From positions 62,001 through 126,000 of the forward strand of contig NZ_ATTQ01000005.1 in assembly GCF_000419765.1 (NCBI RefSeq): a stretch of 64,000 nt of DNA, written 5' to 3'. A program made the position numbers and the translations under genes. Source of the stretch: Rhizobium mongolense USDA 1844 (GTDB lineage: Bacteria; Pseudomonadota; Alphaproteobacteria; Rhizobiales; Rhizobiaceae). A model generated the notes under the pieces. That model made no database searches. It was not told where the DNA came from and saw nothing but the letters and a program-made list of their open reading frames with translations. Of this stretch, positions 44,612-52,331 are shown piece by piece. Each line of letters opens with the position of its first letter. Within the stretch, counting starts at the first letter, position 1.

Positions 44612-45873
44612 TGTTCTGCCTCCGCCGCCAGGGTTTCGGTCTGGTGAGCCGGCTGGTCGGCGGAGGCGACGTTCAGCGCCTTGTCATCGAATTGCTCGTC
44701 GACATGCTGCTGGTCGGCAAGCTGCGCCTGTCCCTCGATGACGACGTGATCGCCTTCCGAGAGCCCGGCGGAAACGGCGGTGAAACCGCCGTTCTCGCGG
44801 GCGACGGTGACGGGCGTCATCTGCACCTTTTCATCCTTCACGACATAAGAAAAGAACCCATTGGCGCCGGGGCTGACGGCGACCGTCGGTACGACGACCT
44901 GCTGTTCTTTATTGTTGAAGTGAACGACGAGATTGACGGATTGCCCGGGCCAGAGCGCGCCGGTCGCGTTTTCGAAGCGCGCCTTCGCGAGGATCGTGCC
45001 GGAAGCAGTGTCGACCGTATTGTCATAGAAGCTGATCGCGCCGCGGCGCACGCTGCCCTTCGTCGAGTCCGGTGCGGTCGTGACCTCGACGGGTCCGGTG
45101 GCGAGCGATTGCTTCAACTGGCGCAGATCGCGTTCCTGCAGATGGAACTTCACATAGATCGGATCATATTGGGCAATCGTCACGATCGCCGTTCCGGCAC
45201 CGACGAAAGCCCCAGGGCTGACCGCGATGTCGCCAAGGCGGCCGTCGAAAGGCGCGCGGATTTGCGTGTGTTCGAGCAGAACCTGATCGGAGGCGAGCGA
45301 GGCCTTGTCGGCCTCGACGGTGGCGGCAGCCGTGTCGCGAGCGGCCTTGGCCTGGTCGTAGCTCTGCTGCGTGCCGGCCTTTTGCGCCAGGAGATCAGCT
45401 GCGCGTGTGAGAGCGGTTTCGGCTTCCGAGAGCGTCGCTGTGTCTCGGACGATCGTTGCTTTGTCCTTGTCGACCGCCGCTTGCGCCGGCCGGTCGTCGA
45501 GCTTGACGATCAGGTCGCCTTGCTTGACCGTGGCGCCGTCGGTCGCGACGATCGAGGTGACAAGGCCCTGTTCCTGCGCCGCGATCGTGGTGGTGTTTTC
45601 GGCTTCCGCCCAACCCGAGGCCGTGACGTCTCGCGGCAGCACTGTCTTTACGGCGGCGACCGTTTTCACGAGCGTCGGGCCGCTGCCTCCCCGCCGGTTA
45701 TGCTGCCCGCCGACTTGCTGGTCCGCTTGCGCCTTGCCGCCTTGATGCGCAGGCGCCGTGACCAACTGCGAGACGTACGGAAGCTGGTCGACGAAGGGAA
45801 TCCTGTTTCCGAATTGCCAAATGCCGACGGCAGTAACAGCGCTAATGCTGAAGGTGATCCAAAATTTCTTCAT
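44608..45873 (-). CDS. RND efflux periplasmic adaptor (MFP, HlyD/AcrA type)
   Basis: 421 residues. An N-terminal membrane anchor (MKKFWITFSISAVTAVGIWQ) is followed by a Gly/Gln-rich linker, the first lipoyl half (LVTSIVATDGATVKQGDLIV), a long helical hairpin (ATLSEAETALTRAADLLAQK...) and the second lipoyl half (TQIRAPFDGRLGDIAVSPGA). The beta-barrel domain comes next, then an acidic Gln-rich C-terminal tail. It bridges the RND permease to the outer-membrane channel. The start at 45873 is preferred over the upstream 45972. It forms a two-gene operon with the permease. I see no regulator gene next to it. Confidence 0.92.
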   Translation of the reverse strand: MKKFWITFSISAVTAVGIWQFGNRIPFVDQLPYVSQLVTAPAHQGGKAQADQQVGGQHNRRGGSGPTLVKTVAAVKTVLPRDVTASGWAEAENTTTIAAQEQGLVTSIVATDGATVKQGDLIVKLDDRPAQAAVDKDKATIVRDTATLSEAETALTRAADLLAQKAGTQQSYDQAKAARDTAAATVEADKASLASDQVLLEHTQIRAPFDGRLGDIAVSPGAFVGAGTAIVTIAQYDPIYVKFHLQERDLRQLKQSLATGPVEVTTAPDSTKGSVRRGAISFYDNTVDTASGTILAKARFENATGALWPGQSVNLVVHFNNKEQQVVVPTVAVSPGANGFFSYVVKDEKVQMTPVTVARENGGFTAVSAGLSEGDHVVIEGQAQLADQQHVDEQFDDKALNVASADQPAHQTETLAAEAEQ

Positions 45874-46035
45874 GTGTGAGACCGGTCTTGACGGGTTGCG
45901 CGAAGTTTCCGGTCCCGATTGAGCCGCCCGCATTGCGGCGCGAAAAAGACATAATCCGCCAGCCGCAATCACTAAGTGGTTATAATGGCTTAAATTTTCG
46001 TAATGATCGGCGTGGCGCCCATCTCGCGCTGGCGG

Positions 46036-46824
46036 TCAAACCGAACGCGCCGCACCGCCGTCGCAACGGATCAGCGAGCCGGTGATGTAGCTCGCTGGTT
46101 GGCTGCAGAGGAAAGCGGCGGTTGCTGCGAATTCCTCCACCTTGCCATAGCGGCCAACCGGAATGCGCGCTTCCTTGTCGCTGCGGACGTCTTCAATGCT
46201 TTTGCCGGTGCGCTTGGCGGCCGCGCCATCAAGCTCGTCGAGGCGTCCGGTGAGGATACTGCCCGGCAAAAGCAAATTGGCCGTCACGCCGTGGCTTGCG
46301 ACTTCCGAGGCGAGCGTCTTCGACCAGCCGGCAAGGGCAGGGCGCAGCGTGTTGGAAAGCGCCAAATTGGCGATGGGCTCTATGACGCCAGACGAGGCGA
46401 CGGTGAGGATGCGGCCCCAACCTTGCGCCTTCATGCCCGGAAGCAGGGCGTTGGTCAGTGAAATGACGCGCAGCACCATCGAGAAGAAATAAGTCTCGAG
46501 CTTCTCAGGCGTCATGTCCTCGGTCGTTCCGGGCGTCGGGCCGCCGGTATTGTTCACCAGGATATCCAGGCCGCCGAACTTTTCCTTGACGGCGGCAGTC
46601 ACCGTCTCGACGAATTTCTCGTCAGACAGATCAGCCCAGATCCAGTCGGCCTTGCCGTTGCCCTCGGCGTTGATCGCCTTGCAGTTCACCTCCAGCTGTT
46701 CACCGCTGCGGCCGCACAGAAGCACGTTTGCGCCTTCACGCGCGAGTGCGACCGCAATGCCATGGCCAAGCCCGCGCGACGAAGCCAGAACGAGTGCGCG
46801 TTTGCCGTTGATTCCGAGATCCAT
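46036..46824 (-). CDS. SDR-family oxidoreductase lacking the Tyr-Lys pair
   Basis: 262 residues. The nucleotide-binding motif KRALVLASSRGLGHGIAVAL and the DILVNNTGGPTPGTTEDM block identify a classical-length SDR. In the catalytic region the sequence reads ILTVASSGVIEPIANLALSN then TLRPALAGWSKTLASEVA: the Ser is there but the YxxxK tyrosine and lysine are not. I recognise this SNxLR...GWxKTLA pattern as a subfamily annotated as 3-oxoacyl-ACP-reductase-like. It may be a reductase with altered chemistry or a non-catalytic binding protein. The GGAGGACATC site fixes the start at 46824. Confidence 0.82.
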   Translation of the reverse strand: MDLGINGKRALVLASSRGLGHGIAVALAREGANVLLCGRSGEQLEVNCKAINAEGNGKADWIWADLSDEKFVETVTAAVKEKFGGLDILVNNTGGPTPGTTEDMTPEKLETYFFSMVLRVISLTNALLPGMKAQGWGRILTVASSGVIEPIANLALSNTLRPALAGWSKTLASEVASHGVTANLLLPGSILTGRLDELDGAAAKRTGKSIEDVRSDKEARIPVGRYGKVEEFAATAAFLCSQPASYITGSLIRCDGGAARSV

Positions 46825-46912
46825 GATGTCCTCCAGATGCTTCGGCTTCTGTATAAGGCGCAGTCGACGGAAAAGGGAAGGGTGCTTCTGGCTCTCATTT
46901 GCCGAAGAATAA

Positions 46913-46939
46913 TTGACGTTAACGTAAGCGTTATATAAT
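46913..46939. promoter_or_regulatory. Palindromic operator and -10 box upstream of ETF-QO
   Basis: TTGACGTTAACGTAAG (46913-46928) has a perfect 10-base palindromic core ACGTTAACGT and is followed by a perfect TATAAT (46934-46939). The palindrome resembles operators of the MerR-type LiuR regulators that control branched-chain amino acid and fatty acid catabolism, including ETF genes in other proteobacteria. It lies in the divergent gap between the SDR and ETF-QO genes. Confidence 0.5.
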
Positions 46940-47079
46940 CTTGCGGTAGAGGAGATAATCATTGTGCGAATTGGAGGATCGGCTGTCGCTTCCCGGCTCG
47001 ACAATGCTTTCCGGTTTTGAGAAGACAATGACCCGACAAGGGATGATGGCCGCGTGGGCGGCCGAGCGGAGACGGATGA

Positions 47080-48744
47080 ATGACCGAGACGACTGAGGTG
47101 CCGGAACGTGAATCGATGGAATTCGACGTTGTGATTGTCGGTGGGGGGCCTGCCGGCCTGTCTGCCGCCATCCGGCTGAAGCAGGTCAATCCGGAGCTTT
47201 CCGTCGTCGTGCTGGAAAAGGGTGCGGAAGTCGGCGCGCATATCCTGTCAGGCGCCGTCGTCGATCCGATCGGCATCGACCGGCTGCTGCCGGATTGGCG
47301 CAGCGAAAGCGACCATCCCTTCAAGACCGAGGTGACCGCCGATCATTTCCTGGTGCTCGGCCCGGCCGGCTCGGTCCGCCTGCCGAATGTCTTGATGCCG
47401 CCGTTGATGAGCAACCACGGCAACTACATCGTCTCGCTTGGGCTTGTCTGTCGCTGGCTGGCGGGCCACGCCGAAGCGCTCGGCGTCGAGATCTATCCGG
47501 GCTTTGCGGCAACCGAGGTGCTCTACAACGACGAAGGTGCGGTCATCGGTGTCGCCACCGGCGACATGGGCATCGACAAGAGCGGCGAGCCAGGGCCGAA
47601 CTATACCCGCGGCATGGCGCTCATCGGCAAGTACACGCTGATCGGCGAAGGCGTGCGCGGTTCGCTCGCCAAGCAGCTGATCGCCAAGTTCGACCTTTCG
47701 AAGGGCCGCGAACGGCAGAAATTCGGCATCGGCCTCAAGGAGCTCTGGCAGGTCAAGCCGGAGCACCACAAGCCTGGCCTGGTGCAGCATTCCTTCGGCT
47801 GGCCGCTCGGCTTCAAGACCGGCGGCGGCTCGTTCCTCTATCATCTGGAAGACAACCTCGTCGCCGTCGGCTTCGTCGTCCATCTCAACTACAAGAACCC
47901 TTATCTCCATCCGTTCGAGGAGTTCCAGCGCTTCAAGACCCATCCGGCGATCCGCGGCACCTTCAAGGGGGCCAAGCGGCTCTCCTACGGTGCCCGCGCC
48001 ATCACCGAGGGCGGCTACCAGTCGGTGCCGAAGCTTTCCTTCCCCGGCGGCGCGCTGATCGGCTGTTCGGCGGGCTTCGTCAACGTGCCGCGTATCAAGG
48101 GCAGCCATAATGCCGTGCTGTCGGGCATGCTGGCGGCCGACAAGATCGCCGCGGCGATCGCTTCGGGTCGCGCCAACGATGAAGTCGTCGAGATCGAAAA
48201 CGACTGGCGCAAGAGTGATATCGGCAAGGACTTGAAGAAGGTCCGCAACGTCAAGCCGCTCTGGTCGAAGTTCGGCACGGCGCTCGGCGTGGCGCTCGGC
48301 GGTCTCGACATGTGGACCAACACGCTGTTCGGCTTCTCCTTCTTCGGCACGCTCGGCCACGGCAAGACCGATGCCCAGTCGCTGGAGCCGGCCGCCCAGC
48401 ACAGGAAGATCGACTATCCGAAGCCGGATGGCGTCTTGACCTTCGATCGTCTCTCCTCGGTGTTCCTGTCGAACACCAACCACGAGGAAGACCAGCCGGT
48501 CCATCTACAAGTCAAGGACATGGCGTTGCAGAAGTCGTCCGAGCACGACATCTATGCCGGACCGTCGGCGCGCTACTGTCCGGCCGGCGTCTATGAATGG
48601 GTGGAGAAGGACGGCAGGGACACCTTCGTCATCAACGCCCAGAACTGCGTGCACTGCAAGACCTGCGACATCAAGGACCCCAACCAGAACATCAACTGGG
48701 TGCCGCCCCAGGGCGGCGAGGGGCCGGTCTATCCGAATATGTGA
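47080..48744 (+). CDS. Electron transfer flavoprotein-ubiquinone oxidoreductase
   Basis: 554 residues. It passes electrons from reduced ETF (fatty acid and amino acid dehydrogenation) to ubiquinone at the inner membrane. FAD-binding motif VVIVGGGPAGLSAAIRLKQV is at residues 11-30. The C-terminal [4Fe-4S] ligands are Cys500 (RYCPAGVYEW), Cys523, 526 and 529 (NCVHCKTCDIKDP). The membrane-association region includes FGWPLGFKTGGGSFLYHL. There is no signal peptide. It is a single-gene unit ended by a strong bidirectional terminator; etfAB are not in the window. Confidence 0.95.
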   Translation: MTETTEVPERESMEFDVVIVGGGPAGLSAAIRLKQVNPELSVVVLEKGAEVGAHILSGAVVDPIGIDRLLPDWRSESDHPFKTEVTADHFLVLGPAGSVRLPNVLMPPLMSNHGNYIVSLGLVCRWLAGHAEALGVEIYPGFAATEVLYNDEGAVIGVATGDMGIDKSGEPGPNYTRGMALIGKYTLIGEGVRGSLAKQLIAKFDLSKGRERQKFGIGLKELWQVKPEHHKPGLVQHSFGWPLGFKTGGGSFLYHLEDNLVAVGFVVHLNYKNPYLHPFEEFQRFKTHPAIRGTFKGAKRLSYGARAITEGGYQSVPKLSFPGGALIGCSAGFVNVPRIKGSHNAVLSGMLAADKIAAAIASGRANDEVVEIENDWRKSDIGKDLKKVRNVKPLWSKFGTALGVALGGLDMWTNTLFGFSFFGTLGHGKTDAQSLEPAAQHRKIDYPKPDGVLTFDRLSSVFLSNTNHEEDQPVHLQVKDMALQKSSEHDIYAGPSARYCPAGVYEWVEKDGRDTFVINAQNCVHCKTCDIKDPNQNINWVPPQGGEGPVYPNM

Positions 48745-48764
48745 GGTCGAGCAGGCTTGATTTT

Positions 48765-48808
48765 CAGACACAAAGGAGCCCGGCAAACGCCGGGCTCCTT
48801 TGTGTCTG
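48765..48808. terminator. Bidirectional terminator, perfect 20-bp stem
   Basis: The arms 48765-48784 and 48789-48808 pair perfectly with a 4-base AAAC loop. The outer part of the stem is A-rich on one side and T-rich on the other (CAAAGG/CCTTTG). It lies between the convergent stops of ETF-QO (48744) and the DMT gene (48817) and can serve both. Confidence 0.88.
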
Positions 48809-48816
48809 GGGCTCAT

Positions 48817-49722
48817 TCAGCGCTGACGGGCGGCGATGCCCGTCGACAGAGCTACCCCGATCCCTGTGATGACAGCGGCTGCGATTTCCGCCAGGCCAAT
48901 TTCCTCGCCCAGCAGGACTCCCCCGCCAAGCGTTGCCAACACCGGCGTGATCGCCGTAAAGGCAGCCGCCTGCGTGCCGCCCAGCGTCTTGACGGCGGTG
49001 CCGTAGGCAACCATGGCGACAAGGCCGGACAGGATGCCCTGGCTCAGGACCTGCAGTCCGAGATCTTCAGCGCTTGCCCGGGTCAGCGAGGTGCCGAAGC
49101 CGGTGGCAAGCGCTGCAATGATCAGGAACGACCAGATGGCGATCAGTGCGCTCGCCTGGATGGCGGTGAGCCCGCTGCGGCGGAAGGCGTGCGTATAGCT
49201 TGCCCAAAGAATGGCGCCCGCCGGCAAAAGCACGAAGCTTGTCCACGGCAGCGATGCATCCGAAAGGCTCTGCACAAGCAGGATCAGCACGCCGCAGACG
49301 ATCGCGGCGAGGCCGAGCTTGCGAGTCATATCCAGCCGCTCCCCGAAGATGAATATGCCGATGAGTGCCGTCGCAAGCGGCATGGAGCCGCCGAGCAGGA
49401 TGCCCGACGAACCTGCCGGGGTCGCATGGATGGCAAGCGTGGTGACGAGAAAGAAGACAGCACCTGCGCCGGTCACCATCAATGCCAGAAGATGCAGCGG
49501 AACGGCCTTCGGCAACAGGCCGGACTTGAGCCAAACGGGCGAAAGGGCAAGCGCGGGAATGCCGTAGCGGATGAGCCCGATATCGATCGAGCCGAGCGGC
49601 GTTGCCGCGCTGTGGCGGGTCGCAAGAAGCCACGTCGCCCAGATGAGCACCGTGACGGTTGCGCCCGCGTAACCGGCGATGAGGGATGGGGACTTCGCGT
49701 TGGCGATGCTGAAGCTGGTCAT
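48817..49722 (-). CDS. EamA/DMT-family transporter under an adjacent Lrp-type regulator
   Basis: 301 residues, ten membrane helices in two EamA repeats (first helix GYAGATVTVLIWATWLLATR; PAGSSGILLGGSMPLATALI; second repeat from LPWTSFVLLPAGAILWASYT). The start at 49722 follows AAAGGATAG; the frame is open to 49995 but would run into the divergent regulator gene. It is divergent from an Lrp/AsnC gene only 145 bases away, a common layout for amino-acid exporters, so an amino acid or derivative is the likely substrate. Confidence 0.87.
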   Translation of the reverse strand: MTSFSIANAKSPSLIAGYAGATVTVLIWATWLLATRHSAATPLGSIDIGLIRYGIPALALSPVWLKSGLLPKAVPLHLLALMVTGAGAVFFLVTTLAIHATPAGSSGILLGGSMPLATALIGIFIFGERLDMTRKLGLAAIVCGVLILLVQSLSDASLPWTSFVLLPAGAILWASYTHAFRRSGLTAIQASALIAIWSFLIIAALATGFGTSLTRASAEDLGLQVLSQGILSGLVAMVAYGTAVKTLGGTQAAAFTAITPVLATLGGGVLLGEEIGLAEIAAAVITGIGVALSTGIAARQR

Positions 49723-49831
49723 CAGTCTATCCTTTCTTGTCATTCGGTGTGCTGTCCGACCAAGAAAAAGATAGGCCCAATGGTCAGGGCATGTCCTTGC
49801 TATCTGTAGCGCCAAAACCATGATATCAGCA

Positions 49832-49847
49832 ATGATCTGCCAATCAT
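49832..49847. promoter_or_regulatory. Inverted repeat in the Lrp/DMT divergent promoter
   Basis: ATGAT (49832-49836) and ATCAT (49843-49847) form an inverted repeat with six bases between, directly upstream of the Lrp-type start. It is a candidate autoregulatory site for the regulator in an AT-rich 145-base divergent gap. Confidence 0.35.
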
Positions 49848-49867
49848 AAAGGCCAAAGTTGGAAATT

Positions 49868-50341
49868 ATGCCACATCTTGATAGATTCGATCTAGCCATC
49901 CTCGAGTGTCTGCAGGAGGATGCGCGCGCCACCAACGTCGAAATCGCCGAAAAGGTAAACCTCTCGCCGTCGCCCTGCCTGCGGCGGATCCGCAACCTGG
50001 AAAAGGCGGGCGTGATCCGCGGCTACCGCGCCGATATCGACCGAAAGGAAGTGGGGCTGGGGCTGACGGTCTTAGTCGAATTCAAAGTGGCCCATCACAG
50101 CCGCGAGAATTCGGAATCCCAGCAGGCGGCTCTGCTTGCGATCCCGGAGATCGTTTCCTGTTTCCTGATTTCTGGAAGCGCGGATTTCCTGGCAGAAGTC
50201 GTTGTGGAGGACCTTGCAGCCTACGAGCGGCTTCTCACCGATACATTGCTGACGCTACCGAACGTCAGCGACATCCGCTCGAACTTCGCCATCCGCAGCA
50301 TGAAGACCCACGGGCCTTTGAAGCTGCCCAAGGGGAGGTAG
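49868..50341 (+). CDS. Lrp/AsnC-family transcriptional regulator
   Basis: 157 residues, normal for the family. The N-terminal helix-turn-helix reads LDRFDLAILECLQEDARATN then VEIAEKVNLSPSPCLRRIRN. A linker (VIRGYRADIDRKEVGLGLTV) leads to the C-terminal RAM ligand-binding domain (IPEIVSCFLISGSADFLAEV). The start is at ATG 49868; the TTG at 49859 is less likely. Such proteins bind amino acids and regulate a neighbouring exporter, here the divergent DMT gene. Confidence 0.9.
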   Translation: MPHLDRFDLAILECLQEDARATNVEIAEKVNLSPSPCLRRIRNLEKAGVIRGYRADIDRKEVGLGLTVLVEFKVAHHSRENSESQQAALLAIPEIVSCFLISGSADFLAEVVVEDLAAYERLLTDTLLTLPNVSDIRSNFAIRSMKTHGPLKLPKGR

Positions 50342-50684
50342 ATCTGCACGCTCGCCAAGTCCCAGCCGATGAAGCAGATGGAGGCAACATGTGAGCGAGC
50401 CTTGATGGTGTCGAGAGCTCGCCCCGGATTTTCTCATTCCTGTCCTTGTGACAGGAACCCAGCCATGGCGCGTCCGCCGTAAATGAACCTTTCATGTCAG
50501 CGACATGGACGCGGCGCTGCTGGATCCCTGTGGCACGCAAGGGATGAGGAAGAAGGTTGAAGGCGATCAACAACACAGCAACGTTGTGCATGCCGCTCGT
50601 CTCCTTGCTCGCTCTTTCGTCGCTCGCTTAGAGGACGAGCCACGCAGTCCCCCTTGTCCACCAGAAGAAGGGGAACGGCCTTTT
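50342..50684. other. 343-base gap containing a dispersed repeat
   Basis: Apart from the repeat at 50404-50480, the gap holds short frames without family motifs. A CCCCTT ... AAGGGG stem at about 50650-50675 could act as a weak mgtE terminator. No gene is visible. Confidence 0.4.
50404..50480 (-). repeat. Dispersed short palindromic repeat, copy 2
   Basis: On the minus strand: GCGGACGCGCCATGGCTGGG, TTCCTGTCACAAGGACAGGA, then ATGAG. It aligns over about 70 bases with 5334-5404. The centre is a hairpin TTCCTGTC/GACAGGAA. Confidence 0.6.
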
Positions 50685-52061
50685 CTAAAGCAACGTCCCG
50701 CTGAGGATGAGCAGGGCCACAGAGAAGTAGATCACCAGGCCGGTCACGTCGACCAGCGTCGCGACGAACGGTGCCGACGCGCTGGCGGGGTCCAGGCGAA
50801 GCCTTTGCAGCAGGAACGGCAGCATCGAGCCGCAGAGCGAGCCGAAGGTGACGATGCCGATCAGCGCGGCGAAGACGGTGACGCCGACGAGCAGCCAGTG
50901 CTCGCCGTAGTCGTAGAGGCCGATTTTCTGCCAGAGCACGATGCGGCCGAAGCCGACGAGCCCGAGGATGGCACCAAGCACGATACCGGTCGGCAGCTCG
51001 TGGATGAGCACGCGCCACCAGTCCGAAAGCTTGAGCTCGCCGAGCGCCAGGGCACGGATGATAAGCGACGTCGCCTGCGATCCGGAATTGCCGCCCGAGC
51101 TCATGATGAGAGGGATGAAGAGCGTCAGCACGATCGCCTTCGCCAACTCCCCTTCGAAATACTGCATGGCGCTTGCCGTCAGCATCTCGCCGAGGAAAAG
51201 GGCCGAAAGCCAGCCGGCCCGTTTGCGGATCATGCCGAAAAAACCGATCTTCATGTAGGGCTTGCCGAGGGCTTCCATGCCGCCGAACTTCTGGGCGTCC
51301 TCGGTCGTATCCGCGATCATCGTGTCGATGACGTCATCGACGGTGACGATGCCGAGCATGTGGCCGTCGTCGCTGACGACCGGCAGCGCCAGCAGATTGT
51401 GCTTGCGGATCAGCCGGGCGACGTCCTCCTGCGTCATCAACGGATCGCAGCGAACGAGGCCGCCCTTCTGCGCGACGGAGAAAACCGATGCCTGCGGTTC
51501 GCCGGTGATGAGGCGGCGCAGTGTCACGACATTGGTCAGCCGCTGCGTTGCCGCGTCGAGGACGTAGATCGCATAGACCGTCTCGCGCGAGCGCTCGACC
51601 TGGCGAACATGGTCGAGGGTCTCGGCAACGGTCCAGGCGTCCGGCACGCTGACGAACTCGGTCGTCATGATGCTGCCGGCCGTGCGCGGCGGATAGCCCA
51701 TCAGGTGCTTGACGGCGAGCGCCGTCGTGCGGTCGAGCTTCGCGAAAAGTGTCGCGCGGGAATCCTCGTCCAGTTCATGGAACAGATCGGCGACGCGATC
51801 GTTTGCGGTGGCGTTGAGCAGCCGTGCGGCATGCTCGACCGGCATCTCGGCGAGGATTGCGGCAGCGTTGTGCAGCTCCGGCCTGCCGAGGATGCGGACG
51901 GCCTTCTGTTGCGAAAGCGTGGCGAGGATAGCCGCTGCCTCCGGGATGTCGAGTATGTTGAGACGCTCGACGCGCTCTGCGGTGGTGACCGCTCCGAGGC
52001 TGTCGTTGGTGAAGAAACGGGCAGCATGGCCTGCCCGCAGGGGGAAGCGATTGAAGTTCAC
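50685..52061 (-). CDS. mgtE: Magnesium transporter MgtE
   Basis: 458 residues. An N-terminal helical domain (AAILATLSQQKAVRILGRPE...) is followed by two CBS domains (AGSIMTTEFVSVPDAWTVAE, and HNLLALPVVSDDGHMLGIVT then VDDVIDTM). Five C-terminal membrane helices contain the pore motif LFIPLIMSSGGNSGSQATSL. The N and CBS domains sense cytosolic Mg2+ and close the pore. Translation starts at a GTG (52061) with AAAGGCGAG upstream. It is a single gene. I looked for an M-box-type leader and did not find one. Confidence 0.94.
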   Translation of the reverse strand: MNFNRFPLRAGHAARFFTNDSLGAVTTAERVERLNILDIPEAAAILATLSQQKAVRILGRPELHNAAAILAEMPVEHAARLLNATANDRVADLFHELDEDSRATLFAKLDRTTALAVKHLMGYPPRTAGSIMTTEFVSVPDAWTVAETLDHVRQVERSRETVYAIYVLDAATQRLTNVVTLRRLITGEPQASVFSVAQKGGLVRCDPLMTQEDVARLIRKHNLLALPVVSDDGHMLGIVTVDDVIDTMIADTTEDAQKFGGMEALGKPYMKIGFFGMIRKRAGWLSALFLGEMLTASAMQYFEGELAKAIVLTLFIPLIMSSGGNSGSQATSLIIRALALGELKLSDWWRVLIHELPTGIVLGAILGLVGFGRIVLWQKIGLYDYGEHWLLVGVTVFAALIGIVTFGSLCGSMLPFLLQRLRLDPASASAPFVATLVDVTGLVIYFSVALLILSGTLL

Positions 52062-52280
52062 TGGCTCGCCTTTCCGTCGATCCGCCGCAGCGTCCGGCGG
52101 GCGAGCCCGACAGGCGTCGGTCAGCGCACGGCGGCCGCGTACGGCAAGGGCAATCGACTGCTACTGTCGCTTGGCATCGGGTTGATGGCTCCGTTGATTT
52201 TCCGCGGAAAAGCGCTGTCATCCGCGTGCCGTAAGACCTGCTCCTCCGATCAAGAAAAGTCAAGCGGCGGTGGTTTCGGA

Positions 52281-52313
52281 GCATATTGCCGCACCTAGGG
52301 TGCGGCAATATGC
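52281..52313 (-). terminator. Perfect 15-bp stem-loop after the oxidoreductase gene
   Basis: Arms GCATATTGCCGCACC (52281-52295) and its exact complement (52299-52313) enclose a 3-base TAG loop, 18 bases after the stop of the minus-strand oxidoreductase gene. The minus strand has no T-run after the stem, so the terminator reading is likely but not certain. Confidence 0.55.
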
Positions 52314-52331
52314 GTGGAATATCGGTGCTCC

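Noticed and set aside
52062..52280. Possible Mg2+-sensing riboswitch upstream of mgtE
   Set aside because: I looked for an M-box-like conserved structure in the leader on the minus strand and saw none; only the 15-bp palindrome further upstream.
50505..52298. 597-residue plus-strand frame over mgtE
   Set aside because: Shadow frame; the mgtE pore and CBS motifs are on the minus strand.
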